NCBI GenBank assembly: GCA_022605425.2
Contig: JAKIMF020000001.1
Span: forward strand, 2,296,501-2,360,500
Source: Hamiltosporidium tvaerminnensis
Taxonomy: Eukaryota; Microsporidia; Dubosqiidae
Reading direction: 5' to 3'
DNA length: 64,000 nucleotides
Below are positions 52,235 through 61,302 of the stretch, piece by piece. Made by a program: the position numbers and the translations under genes. The notes under the pieces were generated by a model. That model saw only the letters and a list, made by a program, of their open reading frames with translations. It did no database searches and was not told the DNA's origin. Numbering within the stretch: the stretch's first letter is position 1; every line of letters starts with the position of its first letter.

Positions 52235-52967
52235 TATTTAAAAGTATCACATCTTTTTAAAACAGTGGCAAGTGTTATATTTGTTTTCATGACATTAACG
52301 CAGTTCTAGGTTTAACATAAATAACTGCTACCCCAACACTCCATCGGTAACCCCTGCGATACCTACGTCCCAAAGCCTTTCATCTACCAGGTGTGTAGAA
52401 CCTAAATAATAGGCGAGGCAGTTGCCCGGAGTTCGTTAATGTCCGTTGCATGGAGTGTGATCGAAGGCCGAAGCCCCCCCTGGGCTCCCCCAAGACTTTG
52501 CAGCATTCCCACTTACTCTACACTTTCTGAACCCAATAAACTTCTAGCTAAGATATATTTCAGAGATTTACATGGGGTCCACCTAGACAGTGCAATGTCA
52601 TACCAACAGGTATAACCTGCTACTCAGCTCTCCCGGCTTTTAATGGTTTTTATTTTTATATATCCCAGGCGCTAAGTCTTCTAACCCGAGTGAGCAAGGC
52701 TAGGTTTCCATGCTTTTACATGGCAATTACCTACATGTTCAGCTGCGGTCTGCAATCTGGTTACATAAAAAACTACAAATAAATTTGTAGAAAAAGTTTC
52801 TCCATTTCTTAGACCTCTCCTCTTCATAACAACTCCCATGGAACAACCGAAGATGTAGTGTGGTTGTATTCCCACCAAAAATCCAAACAATGACCTCACA
52901 CCAGTTTCACACACTCATTGCCAAGCAGAAAGTTTTTTATGTGGTTATCCTCCCTCCACCACAGGAA
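52235..52967 (-). repeat. Repeat family A, copy 3 (best preserved)
   Basis: Runs from TATTTAAAAGTATCACATC to CCCTCCACCACAGG. It is nearly identical to copy 2 and clearly similar to copy 4. Flanks show an imperfect duplication (AAAGAAATACTT at 52223-52234 and AAAGAAACTACTT at 52968-52980). Its minus strand has a 77-codon stretch open from a GTG (52681-52914), also readable in copies 2 and 4. It has no terminal inverted repeats, no tRNA-like head that I can fold, and no recognised protein domain. Confidence 0.9.
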
Positions 52968-52980
52968 AAAGAAACTACTT

Positions 52981-53492
52981 AAATTAAAATAATTATAAAT
53001 CATTAATAAGTTCTTACCATACAAAAATATGAGTAAAGTCTAAAATATAAACAATAGCACGAAGTAAATAATCTATCATTAAACAAAACAATATATTGAT
53101 ATTAAGAAATTTTTTATGATGCAAATCGCCAGCAGAATTATATTTAAATCAAAAGATTTTTGAATCAATAAAAAATAATATTCAATAATCCGAAGAATAC
53201 CTACCAAAATTTAAATTTACAATCTAATAACGTAATTATACATTAAATTATATGTGAAATAGACATTCAATACTATTTATAATACCTTAAGGAAAGATCT
53301 ACAATATAGTGATCTATGAATGAATTAAATATATTATCAATAGATATTTATACATATCTTTACATTCATTTTCTGAATTTAAATAATCGTACGAAAAAAA
53401 TAATTAAGAATCAATTAATATAAAATATTTAATTAAAGAACAATCTCATACTATTATAAATCAAAATAATAAAAATTTCATCAGCCAAAGTT
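52981..53492. other. AT-rich spacer, nothing recognised
   Basis: 3' flank of the cold-shock-domain gene. No open frame or repeat of note. Confidence 0.5.
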
Positions 53493-53914
53493 TTATTTAT
53501 TTTCTTGTTCTTTAGTATTATTTTCATTAAGTTCTGGTTTCTTAATTTCTTTTTCAATTACTTTATACATCATTTTTTTCAGTGAATGATAGTAATGATA
53601 ATATATATCTAAATTGGGTACAGTGCCTTTCGTACTGCTAATACCTTCTGTTAGTATAGCATTACCTACACATGTAACGTTTTTAGCCAGATAACCTCTT
53701 GGTCCTTTAATTAAATCATACTCTAGTACTTCATTTGGTATCAAATAAACAACAACTCCTGGTTCAGTAGATATCGAAGAAAAATGAAAAAATACTAAAA
53801 TTAGAAAAAATACTTACCATCTTCATCTATAGACTGATCTTCTGGTATTAAAAACCCATATCCGCGTTTATAACTAAAAAATTTGACTATTCCTTTCTGT
53901 CTTTTTTTTTCCAT
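53493..53914 (-). CDS. Cold-shock-domain protein, spliced (one 23-nt intron)
   Basis: A 132-residue single-stranded nucleic-acid-binding protein encoded by two exons on the minus strand (53818-53914 and 53493-53794). Exon 1 encodes an MEKKRQ start, then KGIVKFFSYKRGYGFLIPED, containing the RNP1-like KRGYGFL. Exon 2 opens with VFFHFSSIS, the RNP2 motif, and continues through VLEYDLIKGPRGYLAKNVT, the usual cold-shock-domain end. A charged, Glu/Asn/Lys-rich C-terminal tail follows. Without splicing the two RNP motifs are in different frames. Joining at the GTAAGT and TAG sites restores the whole domain. The family includes Y-box proteins and translational regulators. The specific role here is unknown. 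No CCC motif precedes the ATG. Confidence 0.9.
53795..53817 (-). other. 23-nt spliceosomal intron
   Basis: It begins GTAAGT and ends CTAATTTTAG, so the branch-point-like CTAAT lies a few bases from the 3' AG. It interrupts a Val codon (phase 1). Its removal joins the two halves of a cold-shock domain. Confidence 0.9.
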
Positions 53915-53949
53915 CTAAAAACTCAACACTTTCTTTTTTATAAAATGTA

Positions 53950-54240
53950 TTTACGATTAATATGTTAAATGATGACAAAAGAAATGTTTTGTCTGGAACA
54001 AAATATTAGTCTTTTCGAATTAATTTATATTTACGATTAATATGTTTAATGGTATAAAAAAATATACCGATGTATAAAAAAATATAATTTTAAATACATA
54101 AGTTTCATTTACGGCGAATATTTTTAATAATCTAAACTAAGCATTTTTGCTTAAAGAATTTAAATTTAAATAAATCTGCTTTTGACGCCGAATATGTTTG
54201 ATGATGTAAAAAAATTCTTTGTCTGGAACAAAATAAAATT
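53950..54240. repeat. Diverged tandem repeats upstream of the cold-shock gene
   Basis: Four units of about 75-80 bp begin TTTACGATTAATATG (53950, 54030), TTTACGGCGAATAT (54108) and TTTGACGCCGAATATG (54181). The first and last share TTTGTCTGGAACAAAATA. They lie in the promoter-side flank of the spliced gene. No coding potential. Confidence 0.7.
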
Positions 54241-55136
54241 CTTTTGATATATTTTAGACAAATTATTAATTAAAAAACAAATAAATTATCTTTTATCATA
54301 TATTTAATCTATTTTATCATTTAAATGCTATCTATAAATGCACTAAATATTCACTAGTACTCTACATTTGTTGTCTTATTCATATAGATTTTTATACATT
54401 TAAGTTAACTCATACAGTCATTTTATGTCTCATTGGTAATCAAAGTATAATTATAACCTGCATTTTTGGTAGCAAGATATCGAATAGAAATAATTTTAAG
54501 ACTATGATTCTAAATTTTTAGTTTTTTTAATCCTAGACTTCAACTCTGGTATTTTTTACTGTGGAAAATAGTACATTCATGGTTTCTTTATAATTTTTAT
54601 GTACGGTTTTACTTTAAATTTTAAATCGATGTTGGATTTTTACTAACTTTTTTTGCTTCACAATTCTAAGTTTTTTTAAGCCATTTAACACTTCTATGGT
54701 TATATACGCCACGAGTGAATTAAAGTTTTTTCCTTTATTGTTGATCTAAGGCTTTTAGACATCTTCATTTGTTTATTAAGCCTGTCAATCGCAAGCAAGC
54801 TTTTTTTCTGAATAATAACATGTGTAGCAACATTAAGATGAACCCGCCCTCCGGTTTAAAGTTTTCTATCTTGATTTCTAGACTATTTAAACTTTCTACA
54901 TGTTTACACTTTTCATGCTCATTCATGATTACGTTTTATACTATTAGTGTATTTTTGTATGTTTTAGTGTTAAAACCAACCACATATTTGAATGTTTTTT
55001 TTAGAAGCGTTTTATTATGGCCAAAATGCTTTTTCTAATCTAAATAACCAGATTTAACATTCGTTTATTCTTTACAGCCAATGCATACATAATTTTCTAT
55101 TGGTTCATAGAAATCTATGAGGTAAAACTTCTAATT
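54241..55136. other. Intergenic, possible unalignable retroelement
   Basis: T-rich on the plus strand. One stretch (54430-54500, with GGTAGCAAGATATCGAATAG) loosely resembles the R4 minus-strand sequence near 17895-17945, but not convincingly. The 89-codon frame at 54769-55038 is taken as chance. Confidence 0.3.
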
Positions 55137-55147
55137 TTTAATAATCA
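55137..55147. repeat. 11-bp target-site duplication, left (repeat A copy 4)
   Basis: TTTAATAATCA is repeated exactly at 55874-55884, at the other end of the repeat A copy. Confidence 0.7.
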
Positions 55148-55873
55148 CTAACTTTATAAGGTATCACATCTTTTCTAAAAAGTAGCCTGTGAAATATTTG
55201 TTTTCATGGCATCAACGCAGTTCTGGGTCAACGAAATAACTGCTACCCCAAAAACTTCATCAGTATCCCTTGCGATACCAACATCTCAGATCCTTTCATC
55301 TATTAGGTGTTTAGAACCTAATTAATAAGCGAGGCAGTTGCCCGGTGTTTCTTAAGGTCTTTTGCATGGAGTTTCATCAAACCAGGAGTCCCATTGGGCT
55401 CCACCAAGACTATGCAGAATTCACATTTACTCTACACTTTCTGAGCCCAATAAACTTCTAGCTAAGATATATTTCAGAGACTTACATGAAATCCACCTAG
55501 ACTGTGCAATGCTATACCAACAGGTATAACCTGCTACTTAGCTTTCCGGCTTTTAATGTGTTTTATTTTTACATCTCCCCGGCGCTAAGTCTTCTAAATC
55601 GAGTAAGCAAGGGTAGGTTTCCATGCTTTTACATGGCAATTACCGACATATTCAGATGCGGCCTTTGATTCGGTTGCATAAGAACTTCAAATAAACTTGT
55701 AGAAAAAGTTTCGCCGTTTCGTAAATCTTCTCCTCTGCATACAAACTCCCATTGAAAACCGAAGATGTAGTGTGGTTTTATTCCCACCAAAAATCCAAAC
55801 AATGACCTCACACCAGTTTCACACACTCATTGCCAAGCAGAAAGTTTTTTATGTGGTTATCTTCCCTCCATCA
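55148..55873 (-). repeat. Repeat family A, copy 4 with target duplication
   Basis: A complete copy, moderately diverged from copies 2 and 3. It contains GTATCACATC, GTTTTCATGGCATCAACGCAG, GAGGCAGTTGCCCGG, TCTAGCTAAGATATATTTCAGAGA, CCAACAGGTATAACCTGCTACT and TCACACACTCATTGCCAAGCAG. The flanking exact 11-bp direct repeat fixes the ends of the element and shows that it moved as a unit of about 726 bp. Confidence 0.9.
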
Positions 55874-55884
55874 TTTAATAATCA
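55874..55884. repeat. 11-bp target-site duplication, right (repeat A copy 4)
   Basis: Exact partner of 55137-55147. Confidence 0.7.
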
Positions 55885-56511
55885 TATAATTGCAGGTTTT
55901 TAAAAACGTATTTCTTTCTATAACATGTAAATAACATTTTATATTTATTAAACAAAAATTTTACGGTATTTTACCGTATTTTTAAACGGACACAATATTT
56001 GTATTTTTATTCTGGAACAAATACAATGTCATATTCTTTCTGTAAATTTGATCACTAATTTTCGATTTTGATTGCCAAATCCTTTTTTGTCTAAAGTTAA
56101 TATAAATTGGGCAATTTACATACTAATATCCCTAAAATATGTGAATTTAAAAAAATTTATTCGACTATAAAGTTTATTTGGCCAAGAAATAAAATATTTG
56201 GCTCAACTTAAACATTTATATGTTTTCCATGGTATTTTTGTGTATTTTCGAATATTTTAGGGATTTTTTACAGAACAATGTAGAAATTTTAGTCTCCAAA
56301 GTATATTTTCCTACTTGATAAAGCAAGCAGCTGCTTCGGTTGTTTTTCGATTCTCCATCAGTCATCATAAGAATTAGAATAACATATAAATGGCTTGTTT
56401 ATAGGCTTTTTAACATCGAATATGGTTTAAAGTTTTTCGTAAAAAAACTACTAATTGAACCTTTACATGGTGTTTTTTATACAGTTATCTAGTCTATATT
56501 CAAATAATTTT
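55885..56511. other. Spacer with a short R4 trace
   Basis: Mostly AT-rich. ATAGGCTTTTTAACATCGAA at 56401-56420, followed by a GGTTTAAAGTTTTT segment, resembles the minus-strand R4 sequence near 19462-19500. No gene. Confidence 0.35.
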
Positions 56512-56705
56512 CCACCATGGCAGGAGCAGAATTTTCTTGGAGTATTCCCGAATTGTCTAAGAGGCGACTAAAAGAAACTGGTCCTCCAGGTTGGGTAGGG
56601 CTAAAAACTCACTATTTAAAACCACTTTGTTACGAAACCCAAAAAGGTAAACGAACCGACTGGAAAGAAAAGGTGGGCGGTATTATTGAGGGAGACTAAG
56701 CTCGT
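56512..56705 (+). repeat. Repeat family B, copy 1
   Basis: A GC-richer ~190-bp segment matching the minus strand of 62905-63120. Shared words include CTTGGAGTATT, TAAGAG(A/G)CGAC(T/C)AAAAG, GGGCTAA, TTTAAAACCAC, TTGTTACGAAACCCAAAAA, TAAACGAAC and ACTGGAAA. The 60-codon frame inside is not a gene. The GTCGTAAGAGACGAC-type hairpin seen in copy 2 is partly lost here. Confidence 0.85.
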
Positions 56706-56835
56706 TCAAATCTTTAGTGGCGAATATGAATGAATACTCAAATCATATTAAAGCTATCTCAACAAAATGTTTAATAGTATTTCAACTTTTAGAATTCTTG
56801 TATTTTGGATTTAAATTACATTATTTTCTTCTAAA

Positions 56836-56900
56836 TAATCCAAGAGTTGCAAAAGAGTATTTTCGCTTCATCATTCAGGGTTTTAAAAGATCTTTTTATC
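56836..56900 (-). mobile_element. Short decayed R4 fragment
   Basis: AATCCAAGAGTTGCAAAAGAG, then TTCGCTTC, matches R4 copy 1 at 18636-18670 (AATCCAAGAGTTGCAGAAGC, then TTCGCTTC). The surroundings cannot be aligned. Confidence 0.6.
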
Positions 56901-57674
56901 TCCGATATAAGTATACAATGACATTTCTTAAATAAATTATATTTCATTACAAACAATAACAGCTGGAAAAATTTAATTTAGCCGTTCATTCCATTTACAA
57001 TTTCCCTTTTTTTTCAATCTAAAAAGAACTTATCCCGAGGCCATCAATCTAATTATACTTATCCTAGGTTATATTAAATTTATGTTTTAAGATTTTTTTT
57101 AAATCGTTCTAAGACTAGAGTTTCACAAGAAGCACAAGGGTATTTTACTTAATTAAATTTGCGTTCTTTATCACTATCTTCTTCGAAATTTAATAAAACA
57201 TTCTGATAAAAAGATATCTTTATTTAAAACTTAGATATATTTATACGTGACCAATAGAATTTCTTATCATGTTTTATCCTATCTATCAAGTTTAGATAAG
57301 TTGATGTAAATCGCATCAAGAAGTAATTGGGCAATCGAAGAACCAATTATTCAGCTTTGATATATTCATTCGCAATAAAATTCGTACATTTTTTTGTTGT
57401 TTCGTGACTTTACTTAGAAATTTATTATTTCTGTAGGTTTGGGTTTTCAACGTAAGACAAACTTTTATGCCTTTTATTTTTAAAAAATATTTTATAAAAA
57501 AAATATTAATTTAGGATATATTAGTATCGTATTTATCAAAAATTATGAATTTACGATTATTTTCAGTTTTTTTAGTTATCAATTAATTTTCTAATACTTT
57601 TAAAAATTAGTTAAAACTATTTTAAAAAAAACTAAGCAAATGAACATAAAAACCCGCTTTTTAACCACCCTTTA
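56901..57674. other. Upstream spacer of BUB3, nothing recognised
   Basis: AT-rich, with no open frame, RNA or repeat that I can support. Confidence 0.5.
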
Positions 57675-58550
57675 ATGAAAATAAACGATGCACCTTCTGA
57701 TTCGATTTCAGATATAAAATTTAACAAAAACTTATTAGTTACATCATGGGACAAGATTATAAGACTATACGATATAAACGAAAACAAACAAATAATGAAA
57801 TTAACAACTGAGTATCCAATTCTTAAAGGTATTTTTAAATCAGATACCGAATGTGTAATAGGAGATGTCAAGGGAAACATTAATTTTATAGATATCGAAA
57901 GACAATTACTCACAAACAATATATGTGTAGACAGGGGTATACAGTGTTTATACAAACACAACAGTGCATTTTTATGTGGTGGATGGAGTAAAAAAATATA
58001 TTTTTTTGACGATCAAAAAGTATTTTTAGAAAAAAATTTACCTGAAAAGATTGTGTGTTCAGATATTAAAGACGACAAAATAATAATTGGAATGAACAAT
58101 CGTGTTAGTATTTACGATATTAGAAACTTTAATAATCCTATAAAAGATACAGAATACAAAGATACAATTATAAGAAGTATAAGTTTTGGTATAAAAGATA
58201 TTGATTATTGTTTTGGTACAGTAAATGGAAAAATACGAGTAGAATTTTCTAATCAGAAAAATAATTTTTCTTTTAATTCTAATTACCAACCAAATAATAA
58301 TTTCAAATTGATGTATCCAATCAATCATATTGAGTTTAATGAAGATAGACTCATTGTTGGTGGTTCTGATGGTTTGATATCAGAAATAGATGTTTATAAA
58401 AAGAAAAGAACAAAAACCATTTTCAAAGGAAATACTGGTATTTCATGTTTTGTTATAAATAATGATAAAATAATTATCGGTTGTTCATATTTATATGAAA
58501 AAGGAAATATTGAACATCTACCGAGCTCAATACACGTAGTAAATATTTAA
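57675..58550 (+). CDS. BUB3: Spindle-checkpoint WD40 protein Bub3
   Basis: A 291-residue seven-bladed beta-propeller. The start, DAPSDSISDIKF then LLVTSWDKIIRLYD, is the Bub3 opening (P-x-D-x-I-S-x-x-x-F ... L-x-x-S-S-W-D), with GGWSKKIYFFD, KIIIGMNNRVSIYDIRN and GTVNGKIRVEF marking later blades. The final block YPINHIEFNEDRLIVGGSDG and IIIGCSYLYEKGNIEHLPSSIHV matches the Bub3 C-terminus (SYMYE...EH) rather than Rae1/Gle2, its closest paralogue. Bub3 recruits Bub1 and Mad3/BubR1 to unattached kinetochores. CCC lies three bases before the ATG (ACCACCCTTTA-ATG). The final codons are tandemly duplicated in the 3' spacer. Confidence 0.93.
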   Translation: MKINDAPSDSISDIKFNKNLLVTSWDKIIRLYDINENKQIMKLTTEYPILKGIFKSDTECVIGDVKGNINFIDIERQLLTNNICVDRGIQCLYKHNSAFLCGGWSKKIYFFDDQKVFLEKNLPEKIVCSDIKDDKIIIGMNNRVSIYDIRNFNNPIKDTEYKDTIIRSISFGIKDIDYCFGTVNGKIRVEFSNQKNNFSFNSNYQPNNNFKLMYPINHIEFNEDRLIVGGSDGLISEIDVYKKKRTKTIFKGNTGISCFVINNDKIIIGCSYLYEKGNIEHLPSSIHVVNI

Positions 58551-58709
58551 GAATAAAAATGAAAATGATATATTAAACAACCACCGATTTCAATACAGGT
58601 AGTAAATATTTAAAAATAAAAATAAAAATAAAATATTAAACAACCACCGAGCTAAATACACGTAGTAAGAATTTAAAAATATATTTTTATTTTATAAAAG
58701 AATCTCTAT
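58521..58709 (+). repeat. 63-bp tandem array spanning the BUB3 stop codon
   Basis: Three units begin at 58521, 58584 and 58647 (CCGAGCTCAATACACGTAGT and variants). The first contains the last ten BUB3 codons and the stop. The other two repeat that sequence in non-coding DNA with a few changes. Confidence 0.9.
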
Positions 58710-58819
58710 CGTTAAAAAATTAAATTATTCATTCATATTTGAAGAAAAATTTTATTACCTAAAATTTAATTTAATTAATAAAAATTCTCGATAATAAAAA
58801 ATTATTAAAAATATATTTA

Positions 58820-58830
58820 TTATAAGTCAG
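58820..58830. repeat. 11-bp target-site duplication, left (R4 fragment)
   Basis: TTATAAGTCAG is repeated exactly at 59230-59240, on the 3' side of the truncated R4 insertion. Confidence 0.9.
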
Positions 58831-59229
58831 CAAATACCCATAAATGTAGAGGCATACATTCAGTCCATAGTACTTAAGAAAACAGTCGAAATGATTTCCT
58901 TCGATCGACGAAGAGGAATTAAGTCAGGACCAAGTACCGAAGAGAGCTGGGAAAGAGCGTCATTAAGTGTTATTATAGGAGCTGAGATGCAAAAACAGCC
59001 AACACCCCCCTTAAAAGAAGTGAAGAACGAGGAAGATAGTGTTAAACAAGTAAATTCAAAAAATGTTTTACCCCTTATTTTAGATGACGTAACCAGACCA
59101 GAGGAACCGACGATAGACACTAATGATAAATCGGATGTAGAAAAAGAGAATAAAGTGGTTAAAGTGATGGAAGAAATTAGTTAAACGAGAGAAAATTTGT
59201 TAACCCAGAATTTTATTAAATAAAAATAC
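58831..59229 (+). mobile_element. 5'-truncated R4-like insertion with target duplication
   Basis: About 400 bp holding only the last ~115 codons of the R4 polyprotein (NVEAYIQSIVLKKTVE, then SFDRRRG, ESWERAS and PPLKE) and the tail AACCCAGAATTTTATTAAATAAA. The coding frame is still open to its stop at 59184 but begins mid-protein. Its residues differ from copies 1 and 2 at many sites, so its source was a different subfamily. The exact 11-bp duplication indicates a fairly young insertion made by incomplete reverse transcription. Confidence 0.93.
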
Positions 59230-59331
59230 TTATAAGTCAGAAAAAGAAGTGAATAACTGTAATCAAACTTTATTTACTCACCTAATAAACCATACAATAC
59301 CAAGTAACAAATATCTGTAATCTAATTTCAA

Positions 59332-60648
59332 TCATCGAATAAACCATTCAATACCAACTGACAATGAAAAAAAAGTTACAAGAAACTTAAAATCCAAATA
59401 TTTAAAACACCACACCTGTGACAAAACAGTAAGAAACAAAATATTTAAAGCAATCTGTTCACACTTAACAGATTCATCTTTCTTATAATTTAAATAAACA
59501 TTATAAAAAATATTATTATATCTACAAATATAGCAATGTCTCAAACAATCTATAAATATTTTAGAACCAAATACTACACACATAGGATATATCATTCTAT
59601 TAAAAGAAGAAACAACAGATTCATTTACTTCTGAATCATCAATATTACTGAATAAAATAATTATCAAATAAATAAAAATATTAAATCTTTTTGAAATATC
59701 GGATGACAAAATATTAAATAAAGATTTTGTATCTATTTTTTTAAAAATATTGCTTTTCAATTCTACGAAATGGTTAGAAATAAGAAGAGAATATAAATTA
59801 TTTCTTGAACCGTTTATACTCACGTGTAGTGTTATATATTGAATGTATAAAATACCCGTTTGTATTATATTTGCTATAAAATATACAGAACAAATACATA
59901 AATATTTTAAATTCCATTCTTTCATATTTTGATACTTCAATGGTTTTTCACAATAAATTTCTTTATCGTAAACACACATCTCACTCTCTTTATAACAACA
60001 GTCTTTATTATAATCATTATCTTTCATTGGTGGTATGTCAATATTATTTTTAAAGAAATCTTCACAGTCTCTCTTATAACAAGTATTGTTATTATAATCA
60101 CTATCTTTCATTGGTGGTATATCAATATTATTTTTAAAGAAATCTTCACAGTCTCTCTTATAACAAGTATTGTTATTATAATCATTATCTTTCATTGGTG
60201 GTATATCAATATTATTTTTAAAGAAATTTTCACAATCCTTTCTATATTTACTATCTTTCATACACGTACATGTTTTGGTAGAGGAAATATTGAAATAAGA
60301 AATACTTAGAAGTACTTTGGTTACATCATTTAAAATGACACCAACAAGCTTGTCTGCAACTTCTAAAACATTAAAAAGTACATATAATTTCATAACCCCT
60401 TGTAACCGTATATAATGATATATCTCAGCTGGATTTAAAATTCGAAACAATAAAAATCCAAATAAAACAGTAAAACTTTGTATAATTTGTACATTAGAAA
60501 TACATTTACGTTTATAAAATAAACACAAAATTGTATATAAAATATTATTAAATTTTCTTATAAATTTTTTAGTTTCATTTTTCATTTCTATAAATATTCT
60601 TGTTTCTAAATATCTTGGAACGTAAATGTACGAATATAATTCTTCCAT
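59332..60648 (-). CDS. EMP65: TAPT1/EMP65-family membrane protein
   Basis: A 438-residue multi-pass membrane protein. YHYIRLQGVMKLYVLFNVLEVADKLVG (about 77-103) and YITLHVSINGSRNNLYSLLISNHFVELKSNIFKKID (about 275-310) match the two most conserved blocks of the TAPT1 family. In yeast the member Emp65 works with Slp1 in ER-membrane protein quality control, and in animals TAPT1 is linked to cilia. Hydrophobic segments flank these blocks. Between them lies an in-frame tandem array of three 28-residue units (DCEDFFKNNIDIPPM core, about 142-222), probably a soluble loop. CCC lies six bases before the ATG (ATACCCTTTTTT-ATG). Confidence 0.87.
   Translation of the reverse strand: MEELYSYIYVPRYLETRIFIEMKNETKKFIRKFNNILYTILCLFYKRKCISNVQIIQSFTVLFGFLLFRILNPAEIYHYIRLQGVMKLYVLFNVLEVADKLVGVILNDVTKVLLSISYFNISSTKTCTCMKDSKYRKDCENFFKNNIDIPPMKDNDYNNNTCYKRDCEDFFKNNIDIPPMKDSDYNNNTCYKRDCEDFFKNNIDIPPMKDNDYNKDCCYKESEMCVYDKEIYCEKPLKYQNMKEWNLKYLCICSVYFIANIIQTGILYIQYITLHVSINGSRNNLYSLLISNHFVELKSNIFKKIDTKSLFNILSSDISKRFNIFIYLIIILFSNIDDSEVNESVVSSFNRMIYPMCVVFGSKIFIDCLRHCYICRYNNIFYNVYLNYKKDESVKCEQIALNILFLTVLSQVWCFKYLDFKFLVTFFSLSVGIEWFIR
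59998..60245 (-). repeat. 84-bp in-frame minisatellite in the TAPT1-family gene
   Basis: Three units of 84 bp with only a few substitutions (shared TTTAAAGAAATCTTCACAGT and TCTTTCATTGGTGGTAT on the plus strand). All are in frame, adding 28 residues each to a loop between membrane segments. Confidence 0.93.
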
Positions 60649-61302
60649 AAAAAAAGGGTATTTTTAGATTTTTTAAAAATTATATTTTTTATATTTTTAA
60701 ATTTTTTTTTTTTGTAAAGGAGTTTTTAGTTTATAAATGATTGGTAGATAATAAATTTGTTTTTGTGATAAAACTGTTTTTTTTAAAAGATTGATTAACA
60801 GATAATAAATTTATCAAATTAGAAATTCAAACCAAAAAAAAAGACATAAATGAATAAAAAAAGAAATAAATAGAAATATAAAAGAATAAATTTTTAAAAA
60901 TAGGAATAATTAGAAATATAAAAAGAAGAAATTTTTAAAAAAAGTAATAAATAGAAATATAAAAGAAGAAATTTTTAAAAGAGTTATACTTTAAAAATGA
61001 AATAAAAAAATGAAATAAATAGAAATATGAAAGAAGAAATTTTTAAAGAATTATACTATTAAAAATAGGAATAAAAAAAAGGAATTAGTAAGGTATAAAT
61101 GAAAAATTGTAAGAAAATAGAATTGAAAATAAATTAGAAATAGAAAATAGAAATGGAAATGGAAGTAGAAGTAAAAAATAGAAAATAGAGATAGAAACCA
61201 TGTAAATAAATATAATAAACTAAAATATAAATAAAAATAAATGTTCTATTTCATTTTAAATTACAATATTATTTATTTATTAAATATTTTAATAAAAATT
61301 GG
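60649..61302. repeat. Spacer of A-rich imperfect tandem repeats
   Basis: 60840-61070 consists of about five diverged ~45-bp units (AGAAATATAAAAGAAGAAATTTTTAAA). 61130-61190 is a GAAATGGAAATAGAA-type purine run. No gene. Confidence 0.7.

Noticed and set aside
56517-56699. 60-codon open frame starting ATGGCAGGAGCAG
   Set aside because: It coincides with repeat B copy 1. The other copy does not preserve the frame.
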